From Pohlia nutans (lineage: Eukaryota > Streptophyta > Bryopsida > Bryales > Mniaceae), in NCBI GenBank assembly GCA_022496805.1, contig CM040104.1, positions 2,951,650 to 3,015,649 on the forward strand: a DNA stretch of 64,000 nt. The letters run 5' to 3'. The translations under genes and the position numbers were made by a program. The notes beneath the pieces were generated by a model. The model was given only the letters and a program-made list of their open reading frames with translations, was not told the DNA's origin and did no database searches. Positions within the stretch are counted from its first letter, which is position 1, and every line of letters begins with the position of its first letter. This document shows positions 20,501 to 33,488 of the stretch, one piece after another.

Positions 20501-22435
20501 CACTGCATCACGGTAAATGATGAAAACTCCATGTCATGTATGTTCAAATCATATGATATAGAACTAGGGTAAAACAGCATGATAAATCTCTCCAAAAGTC
20601 TGCACAGTATAAACTAAGCAAAAAACATAATTGACAACTGAGATGTACCATTTGCATGCATGTATGCTTGCACACGGTGCTTGAGTGTGTCAGCTGGTAC
20701 CTGCAATAGGATGGGTCAGTTAAAAGCAAATGTATTAATGTCGTACAGTCTAACCTTCATAATATGACATTCCATAATACGACGATACTATTGTTTCAAG
20801 CAACACATGTGACAAGTCATTTACGTGACTAATCCATGTCTGCCACCTTGAAGTTAGGGCTTCCCAAACATGTCATAATAGAGAGGGACAATTGTAGTGA
20901 GCATATAAACATTCTTAATTAATTAATGCAAATCACAACCAAAAAGGATGATCACTAGAGTTAACCAAAGAGGAAAGAAACTGAAAATTCAAAGTATTTT
21001 CTTGTAGCTTCCCTCTTCACTCTCAAAGGCTACTAAAACTAATTCTATGTTGTGTTTGAAAGCATGCTAAAATAGGACTAGTTGTATCGGGACGCATCAT
21101 CCTCTATCATGGTCACCCCAATGCAACATAGAACTTCCCCAAGGCTAGCTTGCACTATTCATGAGTTCCTTTCATGTTCGCCCATCACAAAGTCCATGCT
21201 CTCCATACCAAAAGGGAACCAAGTGAGTTGTTTCATGCCAAGCTTGCAACTGACACAAAATAAATTTAGATAGCAACAAAGCATAGAAATCGAGAAAGAG
21301 GGGCTGCCTTTACGGCTAACTCTAGTGATAAGGCATAATTTTCATTCTCAGTACCCGCACAATCGATGACGCCAGAGTACCAATAGAGGCTGATGCAACA
21401 TGCACTACTCCAGGTGGCAAATACCTCTCCAGGTTCTGCTTCGATGCTGCACATCACAAAGCAAAAAACAGAGAAACTGTTACAGCCAACTGAAAGCTCA
21501 ATATACACACACTGCAATTAGTTACAAACTGTAAAGTGCTACAAGTAATAAAGTAACAAGCTGCAGATTCAAACCCTAATTGCAAGCAGGTGACCAAGAG
21601 GTGAATGATGAATGCAGTAAGTCTGCACTTACTTTCATAGGCTGCAAAATAGAGGAGCGCGTTGGGAACGGTTCCAAGAATGGCGCCGGTGACTCCACGG
21701 TATAAATCTGCAGGTCCTTTAAAAAACCAGTTATCAACACCCACGGGCCCAATGCCGATGTGGTGCGAGGCAATATTCTTTCTCCATTTCCGGAGCTTTT
21801 TGGGAGGGTCTCGGATTTGCATCCTAGTCTTCACTGTGTCTACTGGGTGTCCACCAACCTGAGCACTCATAGACCGTCTTCATTTAGCCTCTCTTAAGTT
21901 GTTACATTTTACGACCTACATCTACAAGTTCAACCCAAGCATAATATGGAGAGCATGGAGCCTCGATTTCATAATCTTGTTCTTCTTGAATGCTAGGACG
22001 AGGTGCTACTACCTGTCGATGTACCATGCTCAGTCTTGTTGTTTTAAAACAATATGATAAATGTAGAGAGACAAATTCATTCTAAAGTTTTTTTATCCAT
22101 CGCATTGACCAAGACATGATCCATACCTGAGACAAGGTTTTTGCCATCGTTCCAGCGTAGACATGATTCAATGCAGTCTCCGCCTCGGAGGGGTTGACGT
22201 CATCGACAAAGGGAAACCGGAATCTCCATTTCGGTCGAGCTTCGATCGACGCCATGGAGTTGTTGTTGTCGTTGTTGTTGGTGTTGTTGTTTTCCGCGAA
22301 CGAGATACGCTTCAGATTCTCCACGAGATTGCTGTAGCTCCAAGGGAAAAGCCCGTCTGTAACTTGCATCGTAGAATTAGTACGGTCCTCCCGGTGCATC
22401 AAAAGACCCATCACAACCCCATCTCGTGGTGCCAT
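17520..22435 (-). CDS. Mitochondrial carrier (SLC25) family protein, SAM-carrier/mitoferrin-like, 10 exons
   Basis: Inner-membrane (mitochondrial or plastid) solute carrier. Exons in transcript order: 22435-22127, 21858-21633, 21446-21355, 20700-20649, 20502-20399, 19536-19475, 19338-19275, 18636-18529, 18132-18064, 17594-17520. Total 1161 nt, 386 residues; phases all match. The three carrier signature motifs P-x-[DE]-x-x-[KR] are present: PVDTVK (108-113), PADTLK (211-216) and PLDLVK (303-308, split across exons 7 and 8). Each is followed by the usual second half-repeat, for example GLYKGFWPTLMRDVPE. The first 100 residues are a soluble extension with an Asn-rich tract (about 49-60). The C-terminus is strongly basic. 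The last exon is chosen by phase-0 fit; otherwise the frame would run through the donor at 18063 and stop nearby. Motif spacing resembles S-adenosylmethionine carriers and mitoferrins, but the transported substrate cannot be read from the sequence. Confidence 0.88.
20737..20905. mobile_element. Repeat family L, copy 2 (carrier intron 3)
   Basis: Second copy of the 16288-16450 repeat, same orientation on the + strand, inside an intron of the carrier gene. Boundaries approximate. Confidence 0.6.
22262..22300 (-). repeat. Trinucleotide repeat encoding an Asn-rich tract
   Basis: An imperfect GTT run on the + strand is read on the minus strand as AAC/AAT codons, giving roughly a dozen Asn with Thr, Asp and Ser interruptions at about residues 49-60 of the carrier. 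Likely length-variable. Confidence 0.85.
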
Positions 22436-23397
22436 CGCGTTTGGGACAGTTAAGAACTCCTACTAAGTTAGCTAGACGTCTTCCTAGTCCTCTTACAAGC
22501 TACTAACAGTGGCAGACAGAAACTGCTAAATTAAAAACTCCACCTCATCTTCTGAATCCTCCAAGTGGTGGAGAAACCGAGGCACTGACCGATTCGTGCG
22601 CATATCGAGCTAGACTGGCACTACACTCCACAGACAGAGACTGTATAGAAACGCTGACTGAATTCTTTCAGATTGTATTCGCTACAAGAGCAATGCAGCT
22701 ATGTCGACGAATTAAAGGACTTCCATCACCAAAAACATGCATGCACAACGCAGTTTGAACTCCATTCAAAAGCTAGCTAGCACACTGCACAGTCCCATCT
22801 CTTCATCGCCTGAGTGAAGGTGAATCCAAAGCTTGAGCTGCCGGCGCCGAGGTCCATGGCATGCAGCAGCACTCCATCTTCTGCGCGAAATTGAGGAGAA
22901 ATAAGAGACTGCGAGCTCGAAGTAGAATATGCTGCAGAAAATATGCTGGGGAGTGAGGGTGCCAAGTAGGCAGCAAACTTGGTGAATGAAAGAACGGACG
23001 AGAGACGACGGGATATTTGGTGCAAGATTCCAAAGCACAAGCAGCGGCGGTGCTGCACCAATTTGCAGAGGAGGAACTGAAGGTGACGACGACGACGACG
23101 ACGAAGATGACGGCTCACAAGCTCACGGATGAATGATTTATTCTTCTACATTCATCCTGTTTTGCGTTGATCAGATTTCCTGCTTATCGCATTGCCCATG
23201 GCGCCACCTGCGGACTCTACCGTGCCCGTATTATTCCAGGGTATCAATAGTGTTCCGCTGCGGAGAAGCTTCTGGGTTATATACCCGGCCGTATGCTGGC
23301 AGGGTATAAATAACTGTTACACTCCACGTCTTGTGTTTGACAAACGAAGAAGCTCTTCGGCACGCCTCAGAAGTTATCGTCTAAGTGCTATCTTGAC

Positions 23398-23815
23398 TAA
23401 ACCCTTAAACGTCAGGGCAGCCCGAGAAGCATCTCCAAAAGTTTATAGCAGTTGGAAAATGGAAAGAAAGAAAGAAAGAAAAAATTTAAAAAAAAATTGC
23501 CAACCTGCCTACTATGATGGCCAACAAGTGCTGCTGGCTAGTGTTTCTGCTGTTTTTTTTTTTAAAAATAAAAAAAATTGACTCTCTTCACAACTGTTAC
23601 CCGATCATAGCTTCCCCCCCTTCCCTCAATTTCTTTATTTGATTGTGGATTGTTCCACAATTGTTTAATTTAGGCATATTTGCTAAATGTAGCCTTGTTG
23701 TTTCATCACATTTCCAAAGCACCAATCCATTTCAAATTTGGTTGAGGAAATTCACTTTTTTCTCTATTACTCTCTCATGAATAAGCCCATGGGGCTTGCT
23801 TTGACGTTTAAGGCT
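23398..23815. mobile_element. TTAA-type MITE, body type E
   Basis: From AAACCCTTAAACGTCAGGGCAGCCCGA to GGGGCTTGCTTTGACGTTTAAGG, with decayed outer TTAA. The body (TTTCCAAAGCACCAATCCATTTCAA) matches 1699-2251. Confidence 0.75.
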
Positions 23816-24798
23816 GAAATTTTTCTTAAATAAAAAATTCACTTGGAAATTGAGCAATTTAGTATAAGACGTTTCAATCAGTAATTTTTATAGTTAATAA
23901 ACCTACAAAAATCATGATTTCTTTTGCATATGGTTTTATAGAGGATTTGCATTCTTTCCATTAAGAGTTTTATACCTGATAAGTAAAAGAATTTGTATTT
24001 ATTGTCTTTTAAATTTAGGGTTTAAAAATGGTGTTTTTAACTTCAAGTGAAAATGGCTAAGAAAAATTATTTTTATCAAATCTCAACAATATGTGTATCT
24101 TGTGTTTTGCAAAATATTCAAATTTTGCTAAAAATTCCAATTTTATCATTTTCTAATGGCAAACCTTTGTAAATCCAAGGTGATGGATACTTATTGTAGA
24201 GTATTGCATAGAGCCCTGCATGTACATTTTCGCCTATCAATTAGAGCCACAAAATTGGTACTTATTCAAAAGCAAGTCATGTCAAAACTCAACATTCTAT
24301 TTTTGGAGAGTGAAACTTGGCATGAATATACGATGTGAAAATAAAAATAAAACCACAATTTCAACGTTTAAGAAGTCAATCATAATAATTACAAAAAAAT
24401 ATTTTACAATCTAATTTTTTGGTAGAAGGCAAAGGATATGATGAGGAACAATATGGTACATTTCAAATATGCTAATCAAGAACTTGTATAGAAAGGACTT
24501 TGTTTTTTTGAATTAAGAAGTTACAATAAGAGTTTGAAATTCAAGTAGAAATAGATGGAAATATATTCTTTTCTGATCAAAACTCATGTATGTATAGTGT
24601 ATCTTATGTATTACAACATAGCCAAATTTGACTCAAAGAATATAAATATATTATAAATATTCATAAATAGAGCAACTTTGGAGATAAAACTTCAAAATTT
24701 CATATAATCATTAATCAATAAAAATTCAAATTTTGTGATCTCTTTTGCATTTGATTTCGTAGAGGATTTGCATTTCTTTTGTGAAGAGTTTGATACCT

Positions 24799-25348
24799 CT
24801 CAACCCCTAAACGCTCAAATGACCATTTTCTGGTCGCTGCTCGAAACTAGCAGGTTGCTTGGAACAAAAGATATGTTTTTGAAAAAATAGAAAATATTTT
24901 AAAATACTACATCAAGTCTACTTTCCAATGCATTTAAAATTATGTCAGTCCGAGTTAAACTCCACTTGAGAGAATTTTTCAAAGTGGATCACCTCAACAT
25001 TGTCTTAGTGTTATAAAAATTTCTATTTGGGAAAAGTAATGATGTTCCCTCCATCATTTCTTTTTTGTTTTTGAAGTTTACAATAGATAAACCAACTTTA
25101 ACCCATTGCGTTAAATTTTGAACTCTAAAAGTGAAAATTATAATTTATACAAATTTTCAAAGGTTTATGCTTTTAAATTCATTAAAAAAATATTTAAAGT
25201 CATTTTTGGAAGTTTGACCGTACGGATAATTTGTAGCAATGATGCCCTACATTTTGTCTATTGAACCAAACTTCATCAAACATAAAGAAGGCACATATTA
25301 TAACACATCTATATTTTGAAAAATACCCCTCGGGCTTTTAGGGGTTAA
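24799..25348. mobile_element. TTAA-type MITE, body type D
   Basis: 550 bp, from TCAACCCCTAAACGCTCAAATGACC to CGGGCTTTTAGGGGTTAA. The body (TTTGGAAGTTTGACCGTACGGATAA) recurs at 49866-50404. Confidence 0.82.
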
Positions 25349-25419
25349 GTAACAAAATTTGTCTATACATTTTAACTACTCAAACGAGGGTTTAAATTTT
25401 AATGAAGAATAAATCCAAA

Positions 25420-25423
<4 letters not shown>

Positions 25424-25473
<50 letters not shown>
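25424..25473. repeat. (TA)n microsatellite
   Basis: About 25 uninterrupted TA repeats. Confidence 0.95.
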
Positions 25474-25476
<3 letters not shown>

Positions 25477-26948
25477 TTTAAGATACCAATTGAATTGTAT
25501 GTGTAGTGCATCTTGTGTACTACAACACAACCAAGTTTGGTTCCAAGATTCTCATTTTAGAAAAAGAAATGGCTAATGTTTGTAATAAATGAAGAGTGAA
25601 TTTAGGCACACTTTCTGTACTTGATTGTAGAGTAAGGTTCAATAAAGTTACAAAATTTTCTCCTTCTCTTTCTTTGTTATTGTTAATACCATATGACAAC
25701 TAAATATCACGACCTTCACTATGAAGTAATTTCATGTCGTTGATAGTCTAAAAAAATGTTTGTAGTACAAAATTCAGGTAGATGCCACCATTTTCATTGT
25801 TTAATCGTCAATTTTGCAACTTTTTTAGGCTATTGGAGCTATCAACTTTGCATGGAGAGATGTAAGCAATCATATTTCCTACATGTTCATCAAATACAAT
25901 TTAAAAAATTCATCACCAATATTTCTAATTAAATGTCTCACACAACAACAAAAAAGAGAAAAAAAAATCATTGTAAATGGAATTTTTGTTTTTTGTAAGT
26001 GAAATTTGTTCTTTTAATTTTTTGAAACAAGAGAATGAATTTGTAAGTAAAATCTGACTCAATTGATTAAGATTGCATAAGGCAATAATGTTAGTTGTGC
26101 ATCACAAAAAACAAGTATTGTCAAGAGACGTAAACACAATACTTTAAAATTTGATTACTAAATTAGTGAAGCATTTTTTACGTACACAAATCTACATAAG
26201 GTGAGTTGATCTAAAAGAAATAGTAATCAATCATTCATGAACAACTAGATTTAATACAAAGAAAATCCTTCGTAGTCTCTAAAACCACCACAAGTCATCA
26301 ATAGAAGTTGAAGTTATGTGAGGCAACCAATAGGAATTGAAGCATTTCATGCTACAAAATATTCAATTAAGAAAGTTTAGTGTCAATAATAAATTATCTC
26401 ATGAAAATTCATAGAATACTTTCATATTAAAAAGTTAGCATGTGTGTACCGAGATGGCAGAATCTGAGAAAGTGTCGTTTTAGGTTATGTACCTTATGTG
26501 AGCTTCCAATATCACCGTTCAAAGAATTAACACATCTCAGAGTAGAATTAGTAAGTCACAAGCGCTTGATTGATAAGTGCATAACTTACGTGTTAAAAGA
26601 AGTCAGTAAGACATACAAGATCAAGCACTTGGGATGATACAAGTTACTACTAAAATTGCAGGTATCCTTTCACACAAGAATGTGACCCCAACTGGGATAA
26701 GTAAAGCTATTGTCCATTCTAAAGGATATGGGCTGGGTCAAGTGTGCTACATGCTATGAATCTCTCCGCCTCTCTCCGCCTAAGAAACAAATCCGAGAAA
26801 CTCCATGAATCGACATCTAACAATCATGAACTTAACTAAACCCTAGTTTTGGTGCTTGCAGAAACTAAGCTTGAGATATATGCACATCACCAACTAACTG
26901 TGGCATCTAAAAAAACCAATCTGATGGACATTAGCTCCCCTCTCTTAC

Positions 26949-29900
26949 TTACTTCCATTTCTCAGCTAGTTCCTTCCGCTCGGAGAGCACGTAGGTGACA
27001 GCAATAGCTACAAGCAGAGCAATAATGGTGATAAGAAGTAGAGCATAGCTGAAGTCTTCTGTCAACGAGTCGTATATTTTGGAGGGTGCAGTGTGCGTGT
27101 AGAACAAGTCCAGGCCGTAGGCAAAAACAAGGGACGCGGACTCCAACCGAGCAGGAATGGTCAGCATCCCCCGCAAACCTTCCACTTGATGCGCATGTGT
27201 CAAATAGCTCTGTCAAGCATAAGGTGAAAAAAGGAAGACATTAGCGACTACATCATTTCAGGAGTATTCACCAGCATTTATATAAAAAGCTCCGAGGGAC
27301 ATACTTGTACCAAAAAATAATAAAAAGTCCACCTATCTAAGGGCTCCCACTGGTTTCAAAACCCTGAACGACTAACATCACACCAAGACAGGCTTTACAC
27401 ATTCATGTTCAAAGTCGGTACCTGAGGCGAAATGGGTATTGAGTCGGTCAGGGGAAGAAGGCCCTCCTCCTGTTCTGCAGGTGTTGGAGTTGGTGTCCTT
27501 CGGGGATCAAAAAGCCTCTTATCCAGAGCAAGCACCTGAAATTACCAGTGAATATACAAATCCTTTATGAGGGCTCTTGGTTATAATACAGCCTGGACTA
27601 CCTCAAAATCTCACCGATTATTCTTGCCCAACAGGATTAAATTTCATAGCCTGTAACTAGATCAGAAGCAGATCCTTTGAAGTTCCATTGATAACATATA
27701 ACAACATTCCAAGTCCATTGTAAACCATCAAGACGCTGGTTGATAAGATTTCGTTTTGCGTGATTTCAACAAGCTGCAAACTCTTCCATTTAAGGTGCTG
27801 ATATGTAGATCATGGATATATCTACACAAAATCATACAAAGCATGGACAACGTGTGACTGTTTCACCACAGTGCTCTGGTAGTGCCATCGAAATCTCAGA
27901 CAAAGAAAATGCACTTTGAATACTGTTACGAGAAAATGGTATCGATGCCCGACAGACCTGATCGTTCACAGTGCCCAGCAACAGCTGTCTGGCGGTGATC
28001 CCCTTCGCAGTAGATGTTACTGTCATGGTCTTCACCGTAAAAGTGAAAAAGTAACTTTGTGCTTTCACTTCCAAATTGACTGGCGAGTATGACGAGATGG
28101 GAACACTGCTATTGTGCTGACCCAACATTAGCTGTATCACACCCCTGTCAGGCTGCATAACATATGCACGTTCGTCAAACAAGCAAGCGCAAAGACAAAT
28201 TCCAGTTTGAAAATCATCATACCCTAAGATATCTACACCAAACTATGCGAATCCTTTTTTGTATACAGAGAGTGGTCCAGCCAAAATAAAATCTAAATTT
28301 CTAAATCGCTTTGATCCACAAAATCTTACTGAGGGAAATAACTACAGCTTGTTGATGAGCACATTGCATAAATTTTATCTTTTCTTCTTAAGTTGGTATC
28401 AAAACCTTGACAGTACAAAATTCGTTTTCATCCATTAGGTCAATCAAGGAGGAGTATCATGGATGGCACCCATACCAATCGAGAGTGATCATAAATCTCA
28501 AGAACAGACATTTCATATCGATGTTGACGAAGATTGAAGTAGTGATACACAACCCAATTCTCACTCACAACCTGCAGCACGGAAATTAATGAAATCAGTT
28601 CAAAAGTTCCCTCCTTTGATAGTTCCACAAGATTACAGCATCCTGATTTCAACATGGTGTCTACAGTCGGAACCATTATGCCAGCATTCCAAGATACTAT
28701 CCCATCTTTAGGAACTATCTTTCCAAGAAAGAGGGTCGAAAGATTTGGAATAATAAATTACTCACAGCATGCACAGGGCCTTGCATATTGGGATGAGAGA
28801 CACGGTGTAAGATCCTGCCGGTAACAGTGTCAATGAGATAAGCGACCATCGTTGACTCCTCCGGATTAGCAGCGCCAACCAGGCCAGGATCCTTCGGAGT
28901 GACAGTCGCCACAAAAACCAGGTTCTTATTAAGATACTTGAATAGGACATCCCGATTAGGCAAGACCTTAGTTTGTGTATGTGTGACCTGCAAAATAAGG
29001 TAAAGAGTATAAGTAGCAAGAACATATACTCAATAGTCAATTGATATGTTATGAGCCCTTGAACTGAAGTCTCTTCACTATTGCAGGGCACAAAAAGACG
29101 CCAGCGTCACCCTTCAGTCCCCTTACAACCCATGATGCTTAGTTAACAAGAAACTACTGTGACTAGAAGAACAATTGATTGGCTCATATGTGCTGAATTC
29201 AATCTTTAGACATTCCCCTACCAGCAGCATGATTTTCTTGCTTACCTCGTCTGGTCTCCTTGCCACGACAGCAGTGATAGTTTCAGTCTCCAATGGGAAC
29301 ACAATTGACCAAAGCCTGTGGGTCCCAAAAACATAGCCTTCCTTGGTGCCTAGACTAGGGTCAACTAATTCAGTTATCCCATACCCATGCATTTTCTGAT
29401 CGGCATCGTCCACCTCATAAAAATACGCATCTTCCTTGTGTTTCAAGAATAGAGCCAAGCTTTCCTCCGTTGCAGGAAAGAGATGTCCCCTTCGTTGGTT
29501 GTCAATGAGGAGGTGAAGTCTCTGTTCTGACGAGTCAGTTACAGGTATAGGAACTACTTGAGTAACAGGGAAGCTGAGTTTGATAGATTGCAGTTCCCTA
29601 CCCTTGTGCACATCCACCCATGAGAGAGCAGATTTGACACCATACCCAGGATCTGTAACACAAAGACAATTGGAGAACAGATATAAGTAAGAAAAGTTAA
29701 GCAATTTTATCTAATCAAGCAAAGACGGCCGCGGGAAAATAAGTTTGACCTCGCAGCAACAGAAGAAACTATTGAAGCTGGCTGGAACGAACGGAGCAAG
29801 TGAAACTTGAAACAAAAGAAGCATTTATAGACTAGGAAGCTCAAGTTAGAATCAAGCAACTCACCTGCTTGAGTTATAATTAAGACTACAGGATTCTGAT

Positions 29901-32900
29901 CCAGAGCATGCTGATGGGGGACCTGCCACTGGAGAATTTTGAGTGGAGCAAAGTGTGGACCACCATAGGTAGCGCGCAACGAGGGAACCAAAAGGGACCA
30001 GACCACGTGGCCATCTCCGGTGTGTAAAGCATAAAGTTTCCCCGCCTTGGTAATAACCACGAGAAGCTTACGAAAACCATTGTGATCCCGTGTGAGCTTG
30101 GTCTTGTCAGCTTGGTTCAATCTTGCTTTTTGAACAGCAGCTAACTCATCAGGTGTAGCAAGAAATACGCTTGCCTTCAATTTCATGATGTGGCCCTGGT
30201 ACACCCGTGATGCAAACGACTTTCAGTGCATGTGACAAGATTACTATATCGAGTTCCCACTCGCCCATCGGATAATGGTCTTTCATTTACAGCATCCAAT
30301 AACAAAAACTACCCTAGAATCTAAACGCTGATTTCATTCAATCTTACAAAATCTTCAGTAGAGAACTAAGAGAAATGGCCTATGCCCAAACAGGTGCATT
30401 GCATAATCAAAAATGGATCCGATACAACCATCTGCAGAATAATCTCAAATATTCTAAGAGATAGCATATTGCATATTGATATAAAATATTTTTTAAATCC
30501 AATTAAAAAACTACACAAGCATTCAGACAATTACTACAAAGTGAAGGAAAGACGACCACCTTCAGCCATTCCGCCAAGTCGTGTTCCACCTCGGCTACAG
30601 AGACACCATCCCTCTCGAGTGGAAGTTCAGCAGTACTGGCATCCACAATAGACGCCAACCCATCCTCCCGGGTCCAAACAACCTCTCCTTGTTGAAGAAG
30701 TGATAACGAATCGTCTTCTCCAACAACCAACGCCCGAAATCCATGTGACCGGTCGGTTCGCACATAAGCATTCAAGAAAGCCTTTTGCACATAACCCCTA
30801 TGACTGGGTAATTTGACCGTCTCTTTCTGGATCTCATCAGTGAAATCATTGCCACGCACTCTTAAACTGAACTTGTTTTGCGAATCCCCTTCTTCAGAAA
30901 ACTCAATAATGGTAGTCGCATATTTGTCATCAAAAACATTCAAGCTGTCACTTACTACAACCGCTCCTGTCAAATGTTCCACTACACTAAGTTTTCCAGT
31001 GCTGGAGTCCACTGCAAGAATAACGGTTTGGTCATCTGAGGATAGGGAAATGGCACCTTCTAGTTTTGTGCTAAGGAGCTTCACAGTTTTACCAGGGTTG
31101 GTAAGGAGACTCCTCACTGGAGTCTCCACCAAAGTCAATTCATTGGAGGGATTCATAAGCGCAACAACCAGGTTCTCGGCATTTGAATGAAGAGCCACAG
31201 CGAAGTCTTTAGTGACATGAAGGTGATCAGTAGAAAGAATCCCAGAAGTTTCAGCTGTCTTCAAATCGCTCAAATCTCCTGTTTTTAGGTCTATCTCCAC
31301 TTGTGCCAGCCCCATAATACCATAGAAACCATAACCATAGGCCTTCGACTTGTCAGTTGCTAAGACCACTTTCTCAATGAAAATATTCTTGCTGCAAAAG
31401 AAAGAAAATGTAAGTAAAAAAGGGAATATCAAGTCAAAACGTATTGAGAAGACATTCGAAATGCTTATCTGATATCGGTAATTAATTCTGAACCCCTTTA
31501 TAATCCGTATGCAGGCAGGTCTCACTTCGAGAATATGTTATTCAAAATCCACTAACATGACATGTATTTGGATGTATAAACTAATCATCACCACCATGAA
31601 GGGTAGTCAATCACTAAAACTTAAAAAACAACAGCTGGATAGATATTTCACCTGGCAGCAGCATCTACCCGCCAAAGTGGAGCACCATCCGCTCCTGAAA
31701 TCGCAGTTAAGATACTCCCACTGGAGACTAGTAGATCGTTGACTTTGTTGCCATCAACATCAACCTGTAATTATCAAGATGTGGAATGATGAATAGGCTA
31801 TAACAGCATAAGCAAAGACCTGTTCATAATGGTCCTTAAAAAAATCACGCCCAAGTTCCTATCCCTAAACCCTGACTGCTGAACCATCGCAGAAGTGAAA
31901 CCAAACTGAACGAGTTGCATGATACACCTACATGTCAAGTGACGCTTCTGGGAGTATCCTATTGCATACATAAGAAGACGTTTTTGACTGTGTGCATTTC
32001 AAACTTGAAAGAGGACAACAAAGCTTGCTGTATTCTTACAGGTAACGAAATCAAGCCCAAATTGAATCCTGGAGACGCTTCAATTCTAGAATCCCAAAGT
32101 AGAGCACCATCGGGCAAGTACCAAGCTCTCACGGTGTTTCCTTTCGACAAAGTTATCACATCTGATAGTAACAGAATATGACAATCCATGAGTAAACTAA
32201 AATGTCAACAAAAATTTGAAGCAAGGTGCAAGAAAAACCTGCTATACAACAGAAAACACCTACTTTCCAATGTCCATTTGTTTCACGACCTTCCAGTTAA
32301 AATCATGAACTACAGGTCGAATTCTACGTTTTTAAGTATGACTCGTAAGAATGTGGCTTCAATCAATATGTCTCAGATGTTTAGGTCTCATATTGCCAAG
32401 AAGGAACATTGGAAAGACGACTTCAAGTCAACAGTAGTGCTTGATGATTCTACCCTAGCAGATTGTAACCATAGCACAAGGCCCTACTCAGGGAAACCGA
32501 AGGTTAGTTGAAAAATTTCAAGCTCACATTTTCCCATAGAAATCTCAAGTGCATCGATAGAGTCCGTTGCTCCAAGCACACGTCTCCAATCTGCACAATT
32601 AAAAACCCGACTCCAGCATTATTCTCCAATGCTTATTCCATTCGCCTCTCCTCGCAACTCACGGAACATGACAGGAGTTAACCCTAAACGTCAGAGCCTT
32701 TCCAAAAATATTGAGATTGGTTTGGATCATAGACTTCCAATGCTCAAAACTCGTTTTAATTCAAAAAAGAGTTGTTACAAATCAAAAAGAATTAACATCT
32801 GTATGGCTACAATCTCAATTTGGTGAAAAATTCCTATGCAACTATTTCTCAGACATCGTACCTGAATAAATCCATCAGGATTTTGAAGAGGAGCTCTTTT

Positions 32901-33488
32901 CAAAAAAACTCCATCGGTCATCATCATCTAATACAAATTTGCAATTGAAACAAAACATAGAGGACCTTCTGGGAGCGTAAGGGTTAAGATGACAAGAAGA
33001 CGTACAGATTTCACCGGTACGGAGATTCAGGGACGCTATGGCATTCTGCTCAGTGGCCACAACCACGCGCTTCCGCCCCGCTCCTTGAGTCTGGAATACC
33101 GCATGCTTCACGCGTCCAATGTATTGCTGGTGCCTGCGCAACCAGCTCCCGAAACCCTAAATTATTCCAAAACCCTTCCACATTCACCAGCAACATTGAG
33201 CTCCACGCCACAATATATTCAAAAACTCGCACTTTCAAGGGAAAAAATTAAAACCAAAAATGAAATAAAAACAGTATGACAAGCCCGATCGCACGAAAAA
33301 ACCAAAAAATTCTCCAAATTCTTCTCGTCTTAAATCCTAAACCCTAACACCAAACAAACGGCACGATGCTCGTACCAGTCCCGCACACCGACTTGGTCTT
33401 CATAAATCGCGTTGCAAGTCGATGTGAGACAAACCATGAGCAATAGCAGCGACCAAATCGACAGCAGCGACCTCGGTGGTGACGCCAT
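26949..33488 (-). CDS. EMC1: ER membrane protein complex subunit 1 (EMC1), 13 exons
   Basis: EMC1 is the large lumenal and membrane-anchored scaffold subunit of the ER membrane protein complex, which inserts transmembrane helices of client proteins. Exons: 33488-33376, 33133-33006, 32590-32528, 32161-32040, 31764-31652, 31391-30560, 30195-29865, 29652-29246, 28987-28766, 28571-28476, 28152-27958, 27535-27422, 27209-26949. Total 2997 nt, 998 residues, normal for the family; all phases agree. A signal peptide (about 1-26) is followed by the conserved IYEDQVG and the W-HQQYIG-VKHAVF block. The middle is a PQQ-like beta-propeller. The C-terminal EMC1 domain contains VVYHYFNLR-HRYEMSV, KSQSYFFT-like and STAKGIT-RQLL-GT, DQVLALDKR. 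A single membrane helix lies at about 966-987, followed by a short basic cytosolic tail. The gene is complete and transcribed divergently from CNOT11. Intron 2 carries a TTAA element (32678-32987). Confidence 0.96.
32678..32987. mobile_element. Short TTAA-flanked MITE in EMC1 intron 2
   Basis: 310 bp, from TTAACCCTAAACGTCAGAGCC to GGGAGCGTAAGGGTTAA. It begins 18 bp inside the intron from the exon 2 donor (33006). Confidence 0.72.

Larger units (their letters stand above)
22436..26948. other. Intergenic region between the carrier and EMC1 genes
   Basis: 22436-23160 is less AT-rich and probably holds the carrier promoter and leader. A minus-strand ORF at 22777-23118 (113 codons) has an Arg-rich start and Ser-rich middle but no family feature I recognise. 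The rest is AT-rich, with a type E and a type D TTAA element, a (TA)n tract and no supported gene. Confidence 0.5.

Noticed and set aside
26440..26637. 65-codon ORF downstream of EMC1 as a transposon or resistance-gene fragment
   Set aside because: I could not recognise any motif, and there is no supporting neighbour sequence.
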